This document shows, in pieces, positions 1 to 10,824 of a DNA stretch of 64,000 bases. The notes beneath the pieces were generated by a model that did no database searches, was not told where the DNA came from, and saw nothing but the letters and a program-made list of their open reading frames with translations. The translations under genes and the position numbers were made by a program. Numbering within the stretch: position 1 is the stretch's first letter; the number at the start of each line of letters is the position of its first letter. Source of the stretch: Chrysoperla carnea (taxonomy: Eukaryota > Arthropoda > Insecta > Neuroptera > Chrysopidae); assembly GCF_905475395.1 (NCBI RefSeq), contig NC_058339.1:13958001-14022000 (forward strand), in the 5' to 3' direction.

Positions 1-121
1 TATATATAGATCTGTATGTAAATCCGTGCGTTTTTTGGGACACAGAGTATACATTACTTAATAAAAAATGAGACAAATTCTATTGTAATGTAATCCAAAT
101 GTGGAACTTTTTTCATCTTAC

Positions 122-433
122 CATTTTAGTATAAATATTTAAAAATAAACAATTTTCATCTTGAACCAGATTTGTATTCGCCAATTGTGGACAAATTGGC
201 CGCACTTGGGTAGCATCATAAATTCCAGTCCATGGTTCTGCTGTTTCTGGCGCTTTAAAACGTAAAGCTCCGGTAGGTGATTTAGCAAACGGTATTCCTT
301 TAAAACCATAGAATGTTTCATTATGAAAATCCAGAAGTTTTTCGCCGAATAGTGTGCCTTGTGGAACAGTTAGTGTTACACTTTCTTTTAAAAAATTGAG
401 ACCATGACATTCTGATATAAATACCAATGACAC
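122..433 (-). CDS. Carboxylesterase type B, N-terminal exon (partial gene)
   Basis: This is one internal exon of an alpha/beta-hydrolase fold carboxylesterase (COesterase family, which hydrolyses carboxylic esters and in insects serves detoxification, hormone or pheromone turnover). The 104 codons contain the family's N-terminal block: VPQGTLFGEKL, FYGFKGIPFAKSPTGALRFK, EPWTGIYDAT and the ENCLFLNIYTK strand that precedes the oxyanion-hole region. The exon is bounded by an acceptor (AG at 435-434) and a donor (GT at 121-120), and its length of 312 nt is a multiple of three. The signal-peptide exon should lie at higher coordinates but was not identified. The catalytic Ser-Glu-His exons would lie beyond position 1, so activity cannot be judged. 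ENCLFL replaces the common EDCLYL. Subfamily is unresolved. Confidence 0.88.
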
Positions 434-435
434 CT

Positions 436-3400
436 AAAATTTTTAAGGATGTTAAAATCTTAGATGAGGAAAAGTGAGGTCAGTGTAATCATGGGACAAG
501 TATGTCGGTTGTACTACTAAATAACTAATTTTCATAAAAAATTCTAATTTAAAAAAATGATGTTAAAATGAAACTATTCCAGAACCTAGTTACACTTATC
601 CCACTTCATCCTGCATCTTTTTAAAATGTTAAAATGAAAAATTTCGAAATTTACTTACAAAACTTCCAAAAATAATTGTTATTAACTTCATCATGACAGT
701 TATAAGATTGTTAATAAACTAAACTATCTTATCAGAGAATATTAAATTTGTTTATGAAACTGCTGATAATCACATATATCAACAAAAAATATGAATTTAT
801 TTTTAAAATTTAATAATTAAAAAATATTAAAGTGAATAAATGATAAAAATTATTGGGACCTAATGCAACTGTCTATATACTTTTTCCAGGTTTCTTTCAG
901 TATCCACTTTTCAAATAACGTCATTTTTAAAAATATTCATATTAACATCAAGTGTATTTCAGATATGCAATTTGAATTTAAAAAAAAAACTGTTCAAGAA
1001 TGTTTATTTGTAGTTCAAAAATTATCAGTTGTATTTCAGATTAATAATAATTCATATTTTATTTTATTTTTGCCCATTAATACTACAGGGTGTATGCAAA
1101 ATATGGATGTAGCTGAAGTACTCACCAGACTATTGATAAGTATATCGAAAAATTAAATGTAAGAAGGATAATTCGGGTAAAATACAACATGGAGACTCAG
1201 AATTAATACTTTAAGGTTATTTTCAAGGTGAAACGAAGATCATAAATCTTTCTTTTAAAGCGTGATGAATACGGACCTGCTTGTCCGCTTGACGACCGAT
1301 AAAACTTTAGATCGATTTTTAACCCTTTCCCGTGATCCAATCGAGCTTCATATATTTTATATCAGATTCATTTCTTTGACAAATAATATGAAATTTTTTT
1401 TTCGTAGATTTCGACTTTAATCTCGTAATACAAATTCTGAGAGGCTAAGCTAAAAGCGTAGAAGTTTCCCAAATGACAAACCTATATCGAATATTTGATT
1501 CTATGTATGCTCTACGGCACATAAGTAAACCGTTCAAGGTCAAAGCAAAATAATAAACATACTTTCAAGGCATATTTTGGCTAAATGCTCCCTCCACATA
1601 AGTTGAGGGTGTGGGTATAATCCAAGGAATTGTACTCTGTGGGTTGAAACTACAGAGGTATCAGCACAGGTCCATCATAATACCTTGTACATCGGTAGAA
1701 TTGAATTGCAGTGTATGGGTGCATAAACAGCAAAATTAAAATATATGCGATAAAATATGAGTACTTTTGAATAAGTAAATAGTAAATATGTATCATTAAA
1801 TAAATATTTTTAAATTATTTTTTAATATTACATAATTTACTCTATGGCCCTGGAAACAGGTGGGAAAAACCCAGGTGAAATAGTTGCGTAAAGTTAATAC
1901 TAGTCAGAAACTAGTCAAAAGCTCGATTTTTTTAACCGCAATGATAAGAAATAATTGAGCTAGTTTTAAGATTCAACAGGATTTTCCGTATTAGAACAAA
2001 AATAGGGATAGGGAAGTTTATAAGGGTTTTCCATGTTATAGTTCTATCCAGGCTGACCCAATCCATATCCAATGTGGAATGGGTGGCCTTCATGGATGTT
2101 TAACTATCCTACCCTAACCCATCTAACCCGGGTCAGCTTAGGGCTTGCCTGAAAGACATTTCTACTCTACTTTGACTATTATTAAAATATCGACGCAGCT
2201 CTCTCCCATGTATTTTTTCTGTGCATCTCCCGGAGTATTATATAATGAATGCATTAACTATAATATATTATGCGTATCTTTATATAATAATTTTTGAAGT
2301 GTAGAAAATACTTCGAAAACGTAAGCATGAATATATTTTAAATTATTCATAAATCAAAGTTGTGAGTTCAGATTAGCATAAAATTACATACAATGATTTA
2401 CAAAAATATAGTTAAATTAGAATATATGCTTTGTTGATTTTAATAATTTTTTTAAATATCTAGAATATTTTTCTATATCTATCAACCTGATATTTAATTA
2501 AAAGTCAAAATTTATTAACTTCTCAGAAGAAGTTAAGTTAATGTAATGCCGATTTTGAAAATCTCCAGTTTTACATATTTCCGCGGTTTCAAGGCCGCAA
2601 TATCCGAATCAAACCTTTTCAATGTGATGTCTATGTGTGTGTGTACGTATTTTCGTATGTTCGTTCGGATTCTTTCGCTTCGATTACCTTGCGAACCAGT
2701 GTTGATATTAACACATGACTGGGCTTGTTCGACGCATAATCGCGTATTTAAGAACGAAAAGAGTTTACAGCAGAATTTTTTGAGCCGTTTTTTAATGGTA
2801 ATAAAAAAATGGAAAAAACTGAATAAACAGAATCGGAAAAGTGGATAATGATCATTCCAGTATAAGCTGCAGTACATGTTTCAAGAATAATCTATGAAGG
2901 CTAACAAGATCTTTTTTTTAATGTTTTTCCCCCTCTGAGAAGTTAGTCGTGTGGACTACAGGGGTCGCACTCACACGACTTCAGTACCACACCGACTATG
3001 TACTGTGAATTTATTTAATATTATTTTTTCCTTGTTGGTAAACTACATAGAACACACTGTATTATGGCATGTATGATATATTTTTATTTAATAATACAAA
3101 ACGTATTTTCTGTTTGCTTTAAAAGACTTTTTTTAATCGTAAAATGAACGTATACTTTACACACGTCGAACACTTATGTCTGTAAAATACGAATGTGCTT
3201 ACATCGTTCGTTAGTTAACATATTACAGTTAACGCATAGTAAATAAATAATATTTACATAATTATGTTTTTTCTATAATAATTATTTAAAAAAATACATT
3301 TTGTATGAAATAATTAATTATTTATGAATTAATAGGAATAAAATTTAAAAAATTTTACTAGCGACTGGTTGCCACCTCTTCAGATTTCATCGGGATTTTT

Positions 3401-5679
3401 GATTATTTGTTTCATATTCACGTAAATTCGGCAATTCTAAGCATTTTTTACAATTCTAAGCTTACTACAACGATGAAAAAAGAACATTAATTTGTAAATA
3501 AATACATGGATTTTTTTGATAAAACGAATAATAAAGACAATACAACATATTATATAATAGGGTAAGATGTAGTACCTAGAATCAAATGTACCTTGAATCA
3601 TTCTGTATTTCTCGGCAGATATTGATATTCAGTGTACAGCATTTATGTTAAAATGAATTTATTATTATTATTTTATCAAAAAGCAGATGGGCTGATTATT
3701 ATCAATGTGATTATGTTTTCGAATAAATTATAGATACAAAAATTTTGCGAAAAAATTTAAAAACTCTGATTGTTCTGTGTGTCTATTATCAAACTTATAA
3801 TTGCCTATTGTTTCATAAGTGATACTCAACGTAAATCATTGTTTATTGTAAAACCTAACGTCATACTTTGAGGAGCTAAAGTTTCAAACACGCAAAGTCA
3901 TGTACTTTGAATCTAATAACTTTTATGTATTAAATTTTAGAATTGCATTCTTGTGTTTTATAGGTTTCCATGACCAGGCAAGAAAGAAACCACATTCACC
4001 TTGGCTCATGGTTTCCATGTCAGGGAAAGCAAAATAAAGGTGAGAAAAAAACCACATTCACCTTGGCTCATGTTTCTGGAGTAAAGAATGCCTGTAAGGG
4101 AAAAGAGTGCGCTTTTCAATATTTCAATCATATGCAATCTAAGATGCTATTCTTTAGAGTAAAGTGAAACGATTAGCTAACTTTATTAAGTTACAATCGA
4201 TGGGGAGTGATTCTAGGTACATTAGGGTATAAATCATGTTAAATTATGATATCGTATCATGGTTTACACGTCTTTATCGTTAGAAAATACACGTGTTGAA
4301 GAAAACAGTGCTTCAAACAGAGGCAATTTCCATGGTGATATTTTAATGCATCGATATAAACACATTAATATCAATTTTGTAATCTAGGCACCTAACATTC
4401 ACCTATTATTAAAAATATAAAAATCTTTCTCTTTGATGTTATTTTGTTTATATCCGAGAAGATTTATAGAATTATGTACATGTTTGTTGGAAATATTTCA
4501 TATTTAATACAAAATTTTAATTAAATTTATATAAATTCAATTATTTTAGCTCATTTTAAATAAATAATTTAATTCATATTTCTATATAGAAAAATACAAA
4601 AAAAATACCTGAATAATATCTCTCTTTGGAATGGTAATGGTTGCTTTATATAAATTTGATTTTTATACTCTTCATATATATCATTTAAATGATTGTGAAG
4701 CTTGACTAGCCAAACAATTTGCCGGCACGAATCCAGGCAGCGGCAGTATGAGCAGTTACAATTAATGGGGCGTTAAAATTAATCACAATGTCGTCGCTAG
4801 GATAAGAACGAAGTAACCGACTCCACCGACATCATAAAAATTAAATTGTTTATTGCATATAGTTTAAAATTAAGATAAATAAAGATTAAAAGATTAATGC
4901 TGTGGGTGGCCTCTATTATAGATAGATTTCTGAAAAACGGAGGTTAAACCAAAATCAGAAATTATTTCTTGTTAAGTATAAGGTTGCCGAGTTTCATTGG
5001 TGGTTTAAAGACTACATCCAAACCTTTTATTTTCTGGATGTTCGACACTTAATAAAAAAGTTCCAAAAAAACAGTTTCACAATTTATAAAATCTGCTGAT
5101 CTTATCTATTAAATTTTCTTAGAAACTATTGTTAGAGGCAACCAACTTGATTGTTTTCACTTCCTTTTGAAATTTTGTTCAGATATACAGGTATTGTAAG
5201 TGCTCTATTTACCGTCTATTGGTATGCTGACATTTTTTGATTCTTAGTAACTGAGAAATGATATATAATGAGTAAATTCAAGGAATACATAACTCAAAAG
5301 ATCAAAAATTCACAAGATCAAACAACTTTTCATATTTCTTACGCACACTTTCTTATAACGTGGTTTGTAAAACAATTCCGTTTCAGAATAAAATATTCTA
5401 TAACTTTGTCTGAGTAAATATACATACGTTTGAATGTTGGTATTTATCTTTTATTTAGTATTACATATTTTCACTTACTTTGTATTATACTCATACCACG
5501 TTTTAAGTAAATGTATATTTATTTTGAAAATTATATGAATTTTCTACATAACTTCTTTATAAAATAAGTAAACATTAAAAATCGTAAATCACCAAAAAAT
5601 GATGGCAAAATTATTTAATTTACAAAAAATAATTTAATTTTAAAACTTGTTTTTTATCGAAGATATTTTGAACCGATGC
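436..5679. other. Gene-free AT-rich stretch
   Basis: No convincing coding exon was seen on either strand. The unplaced first exon of the esterase may be hidden here. The stretch contains a moderately GC-rich block around 1560-1720, a 2530-2860 segment with open frames on both strands that show no recognisable protein pattern, and a short direct repeat at 3989-4072. Most of the rest is low-complexity A/T sequence. Confidence 0.5.
3989..4072. repeat. Two-copy direct repeat, 62-bp period
   Basis: The 22-bp string starting ACCACATTCACCTTGGCTCA occurs at 3989-4010 and again at 4051-4072. The spacer sequences are also partly alike. This is a local duplication of unknown origin. Confidence 0.8.
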
Positions 5680-6190
5680 CGACATTATTATTCCATGTAT
5701 ATATGAAATATACATAGTATATTAAGTTTAATCCCAAGTTTGTAACGCTTAAAAATAATGATGCTAGGAAAAAAATTTTGTCATAGGTGTTCATAAAATC
5801 ACCTAATTAGTCCATTTCCGGTTGTCCGTTCGTCCGTCCGTCCGTCTGTGGACACGATAACTCAAAAACGAAAAAAGATATCGAGCTGAAATTTTTTCAG
5901 CGTACTCAGGACGTAAAAAGTGAGGTCGAGTTCGTAAATGAGCAACATAGATCACTTAGGTCTTCGGTCCGTAAGGTCCGTTTGTCCGTAAGGTCCGTTT
6001 GTAAACCGTTAGAGATATAACAAAAGTTTAAATACAAAAAATGAGTAACATTCGGTTTCTTAATGACTTTGTTGACCACAACTTTCCTTTAACATACAAA
6101 ACAAGAAACAAACTTTCGATACAAAAAAAAGTCGACGAAAAACTCGATTAAATTCGACTCTTGCACCACGATTAAAACTTCAAATTTCTG
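5680..6190 (+). mobile_element. HLE family (Helentron/DINE-1-like) copy 1, non-autonomous
   Basis: The copy begins with a short palindromic TGTATATATGAAATATACA-type block. It continues with the family motif around AAGTTTGTAACGCTTAAAAATA, then a GTCC/GTCT microsatellite near 5821-5847, then the conserved block ending in AAACCGTTAGAGATA. The terminal AACAATT palindrome seen in other copies is not recognisable here. No coding capacity is present. The order of a 5' inverted repeat, a core block, a (GTCY)n tract and a second core block resembles insect DINE-1/mini-me/Helentron-like elements. That class assignment is inference. Confidence 0.6.
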
Positions 6191-6769
6191 TAACATCAAA
6201 CATTCAGTGACGTTCTACACTATTTTTTTTCATAGTAAATTAATTGAATTAACTATTAATACCGATAGAGAAACAATTGTTCAGTATTAATCATTTTAAT
6301 TCCAAATATACTATACATATATAATTATCATATTAAATGTCGATTCATTCTCTTTTAATTATTTAATTTAATTTAATTTTATAACAACACAATGGTAATT
6401 AATGTCTCTAATATTTTTATAATTATTTTAAATTAAATAATTATTTTTTTTAAGTTAAAAATGAATATTTTTAATGATACAATGGTTATGATGATACTAA
6501 TCATAATTCGATCTAATTAGTTTTTGTAATAATAATTTAAAAAAAACTAGTTCCACAGCGAAGCGTGGCAGAGTTCAGCTTGTTTGGGTTATAAAATTCC
6601 GACTCATTAATTTCCATACTAATTAGAAGGACAACAAAAATCTATTATAAAATTTGCCAAATTGTAATATTATCAAATGTTTATGAATATTTTAACAGCA
6701 ATAAAAAAAAGAAAAATACAAAATACTCACCGATAAAATCTTGAATAGATATGTTAAAAAAACGTTGTA

Positions 6770-7353
6770 ATGTTTGTAATAATCCCAATCATGAACTTGT
6801 GCTTAATATATTTAACGATTTTATGCACCATTATTAATTCGGCACATCCATATTTTGCAGAGGTTCCTAGTGAATGCCAAATATTTACAACTGAAGTTGA
6901 AAAAATATCCTGTATGCAAGAAAGTAAGTTATTATAGTATTATTGTGTAATAATAAATCTTGTATATATTTAACAATCAAGCTTTGAAGATGAATCTTGA
7001 AGGTTTTGATCAGTATAAGTGTACGAAGTGTGTTAAAAATAACTAGATATTTTAATACAAAACTAACTGCTTGAATTAGCTTTTAATTTTTCGTTTTAGT
7101 TTGTCCAAAGCTTAAAAATAAAGAATTTACATCAGAAATGGGTTTGAATGCGTGTCAAGTGCATTGTAAACAAGGTGGAACTTATTTTCCTGATATTTGT
7201 CCATACTCTAAAGTGCCTGGTTGTATTTGTAAAGATGGTTATTGCCGTGATCATAAGGATTTTACAATATGTAAAAGAGTTAGAAATTCTCGGTGGAATG
7301 CACAAATAAGACATGTATCTTCGTTTTCTAAGAGTGCACGCATGAAGATTTAG
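6770..7353 (+). CDS. Secreted TIL-like cysteine-rich peptide (putative protease inhibitor)
   Basis: Two exons, 6770-6923 and 7100-7353, join in phase 1 through GT at 6924 and AG at 7098-7099 to give 135 residues; a second in-frame ATG at 6791 would give 128. The N-terminus is a hydrophobic signal peptide (LCLIYLTILCTIINSA). The mature part has two cysteines in exon 1, then a trypsin-inhibitor-like pattern starting CPKLKN, with CQVHC, and a GCICKDGYCRDH motif matching the GCxCxxGY core of TIL domains. TIL proteins are extracellular serine-protease inhibitors of about ten cysteines with five disulfides. Here cysteine spacing is atypical, and a basic tail of about 28 residues rich in Arg, Lys and Ser follows the domain. 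A poly(A) signal lies at 7426-7431. The inhibitory role is inferred from the fold only. Confidence 0.72.
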
Positions 7354-7425
7354 ATACATTAGATACATAATCTGTTGTTTAGATACATAATCTTTTGATT
7401 AAGTACACAGAATGTACAAAGCCAT

Positions 7426-7431
7426 AATAAA
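7426..7431 (+). terminator. Poly(A) signal AATAAA of TIL-like gene
   Basis: A canonical hexamer lies 73 nt after the TAG stop of the TIL-like gene. Confidence 0.6.
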
Positions 7432-8514
7432 AAATTTTCATTGATTATTTTCTGATTGTAAGCTTCTTTTAATTTTCTTTATTTTGATACCCTACTCGAC
7501 AGATTTGGTTGAAATCCATCGATCCATTTGAAAGATACGAGATGTAAAATAAATTTACAAATAAACATACATACATATATACAAGATACACGCAGTCGGG
7601 TAAAAAGTGCAAAAAGTAATATGTTACAAATATTCCCTAGTTCACTTACTATATTGACGTACTAGATAACTTGAAATATAATCAGCTTTTTCGACCTAAA
7701 TAATGCAAGTAAATGAAATAAATAAAAGAATTATACAAATATAATAATTTATAATATTATACAAATAGAATTGAATAAATAATATATAAGTAATGTATGA
7801 AGAATAATTTTTGATATGCATCAAGATTATAAAATGATGTATCATATGACATATTAAGTATTAAATGACATGTTAATATTAGGCACGCTTCACGCAAATT
7901 ACATTTCAATCATGTTTTTAGTTGTTACCTAACCCTAATAATAAGTTACCGTGTATAAATTATTATATTACATATATATTGTGCATGTTGGTACAATCAG
8001 AAACAAAAAGACTCATCAAACTTCACCATATTTTTCAATACGCTCGCTAAAATTTATCTTATAAGTCGTTCAGAGAAAAGATCTTGTTAATTTTCCAAAG
8101 TTAGGCTAGTACGGACTGTAACCCCAGGCTCTACAAGCTCTGGGAGCTCCACATGCTATTGGAAAAACTAAAAAAAAACTAATGAACAGTACCTAATAGA
8201 AATACTTGACAAAGCAACCATTTCTAATGCTACTTTTACCTGAACAATTTTCATTCTAAATATACAGATCGTTTTCTAAAGCATTTGTCGCAGAGAAATA
8301 TTCAAACAAAACTTTTCCCTTCCTTAAGGCTCTGCCTTCTCTTAAGAAAGCCCCTTTTCTTAAGACCTCTTCTTTTCAAGCCCTAGGTCCCACCAAAAAT
8401 TAAACCATCAATATCAATCGACTTTTAATAATTAGTGGTTTAAGTGTTTTGTATAACGCATTATGATACAGCAAATGGTTCACTTAAGTCTACATGATTT
8501 TTTGCTTTGAGAAT

Positions 8515-8790
8515 TAATTAACCCCCGACCTAAAAAAAAAGAGTTATTATAAGTCTGACCGCTATGTGTGTCTGTCTGTCGGTCTGTCTGTGGCATCTGT
8601 AGCGCCTAAACGGATGAACCGCTGTTGATTTTTTTGGTTTCGTTTGAAAGGTAATTTAATGCAGAGTGTTCTTTGTTATGTTTCAAGTGAGAATTTGGGT
8701 TTACGGATTCGTACCCGACAAAAACTTTAAAATTGGCGATGATCTTCAAAATCGGCTCGACTTGGTACATCATCGATTGAAATGATAATA
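8515..8790 (+). repeat. Second GTCT-containing dispersed repeat, copy 1
   Basis: The copy starts CCCCCGACCTAAAAAA and carries GACCGCTAT followed by a GTCT/GTCG tract, then GGCATCTGTAGCGCCTAAACG and a TTTGAAAGGTAATTTAA block. A second long copy lies at 53236-53600 and a short copy at 35200-35280 in an ABCC10 intron. No ORF is present. Confidence 0.65.
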
Positions 8791-9320
8791 TTCTTAGTTT
8801 AACCTCTTTGTTCAGGTTTATTGAACATTATTGTAATAAAATAAATTAAATGTGTTTAATACTCCCATTACAACTTAATTTATTCTGTTTAAATGCATAG
8901 GATAGGATAATCATTCAGGCAAGTAATATGTCATAATTAAGTAATTACATATAGTTTTTAAATAATAAAAACATATATATAAAGCAATTTTAATCGATTA
9001 TAGACCTAAAATCCATTACAATTCTTTCATTTGTAGTTCACTTATACTTATTGACAAATACCTATAAATTAACCATTGTTTTTAACATTATTTTATTTAC
9101 ATGAATCAGTAGTTTTGAATTTGAAAAAGTTCTGGATTTAAAATGATGAATCTATAATCTATAACAACTTCAATAATATCTCAGAAATATTTCAAATAGG
9201 AATATTTCAATATAAGTTACAATAAAAACATATTTCTGATTTCTTTCTAATCTTAAAATGTCTAAATGATAATTTTAATCAGCCAAAACTCTGTGATATA
9301 AAAGTTTTGTTACAAATTTG

Positions 9321-9795
9321 TGAGTGGTTGTTTCCGCAAATTCCAATTCTAAATGGTAAGAGATAGAACAACACTTTATTTAAATCCAACTTTTTCATAA
9401 AAAAAAACTTTTTCATTTTAGCTATTTTTTCGAAAATTGTTAGTTTTCTGAGGAAACGCGACTTAAAAATATATCATTTTTGCATTTAATCGAAAGAAAA
9501 CACGCAAGTTACGAAAAATTGCTTTAGCCAAAAATTTTCGAGGGCAATGGAGGACATTTACCTGTGCCCATGACTTTGACAAACAATTATCGATAAACTT
9601 TAAGCGTATTTTCTTTCAATTAAATGCAATAATGGCATACTTTGAAGTTGCATTTACTCCGAAAACTAACGTTTTTCGAAAAAAGGTTTTAAACGAAAAT
9701 TGTTCGTTTTTTATGAGGATCAACTTTCTAATTTAAAGTGTTATTTTACCTCTTACCGTTTAGAATCAAAATTAGCTAATAAAGCAACCCGAAGA
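9321..9795. mobile_element. Fold-back (imperfect palindromic) element
   Basis: The segment around TTCTAAATGGTAAGAGATAG on the left returns as the reverse complement (CTCTTACCGTTTAGAAT) on the right. Intermediate blocks such as CATTTAATCGAAAGAAAA and TTTTCTTTCAATTAAATG also pair, which places the centre near 9560. There is no ORF. A further block to about 9910 ends in ACCACCCTGTATAT, a common insect repeat terminus. Classification beyond fold-back or MITE is uncertain. Confidence 0.6.
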
Positions 9796-10502
9796 ACTAG
9801 GTTCAATTTGAGGTCAGATTTTCCCCATCAAACGCTATAGAAATTTTTTACTGGTTAACTACAAAACAAGCTATTAGCCATTATAGATTAAAACGGACCA
9901 CCCTGTATATATAAAAAAAGGAGTCTGCATATTGTAACAGACATCATTTTATAAAAAAGCCAAAAAAAATTTGAAAACCACATCATCGTTTTAAAATTAG
10001 GCATGTTTCTTAGAATATATTTATTCTATATTGATTGAATTTGAACGACATTCCAAACTTTTTTTTTAGAAATGTTTTGTTTATATTATAATTAGTCATT
10101 AATAAACTTTTATCGAAATGCACATATGCCGTTTGTTTATATAAAAAATCAAAGTATATTCTGTTTTAGCTATAAAAAAAAACATTTATATTTTGTTTAT
10201 GTTTTTATCGTTAGATACCTACCTATAATATCTAATATTTACTATGAATGAAGGGGTAGAATAAGCGGTATTCGTTGTGTGCGTAGTCATGGTAGGGACA
10301 ATAAAATAGATGCCAACGCTTCCAGTGAAAAATTTTGGCGTTAATGACTAATTTGCAATTCTTTACTTGTTAATGTTATAGAAAATGTCAATCTAAAATT
10401 ATTGAAAAACACGAATTAATTAAACTTAATGCATTAAAAATTGTGAAAATAAGAAATCAAATTGCACAAATATTATTTTTCAAATGTAAATTATCATAAT
10501 TA

Positions 10503-10824
10503 CAGTAGAATCTCGATAACTTAAACCTCGGTAACATAAAAACCTCTGTTACTTCAAAAAATACTATGTTCCCTTCCCATCAGAGCCCAAAACCTCTATA
10601 ACTTAAAATACGCAAGCTCTATAACTTAAATAAATAATCTCTGTATAGGCCCTCAGTAACTACATAGAAACATGTACATACCTCTATATTAACTAGGGTA
10701 CATAGAAACATGTACATACCTCTATATTAACCTTTACCTAACATAGACCCTTGATAACTTAAAACCTCTATAACTTAAAATATTTTGTGTTTCCCTTGGA
10801 CTTTAACTTATCGAGATTCTACTG
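10503..10824. mobile_element. pogo/Tigger-like MITE with TA target duplication
   Basis: The terminal inverted repeats are CAGTAGAATCTCGATAACTT on the left and its near-perfect reverse complement on the right, flanked by TA on both sides (10501-10502 and 10825-10826). This fits Tc1/mariner-superfamily pogo-like ends. The interior repeats short AACCTCTATAACTTAAAA-type units and contains a tandem duplication of about 38 bp (10663-10735). No transposase is encoded, so mobility would need a transposase supplied in trans. Confidence 0.8.

Noticed and set aside
2533-2877. Overlapping ORFs of about 100 residues on both strands
   Set aside because: No domain, no splice context and open frames on both strands. 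This is probably repeat-derived and chance.
3560-4400. Apparent similarity between 3560-4400 and 16020-16440
   Set aside because: Shared words such as TACCTTGAATC and CCATGG-containing blocks are too scattered to define a repeat by eye; alignment would be needed.
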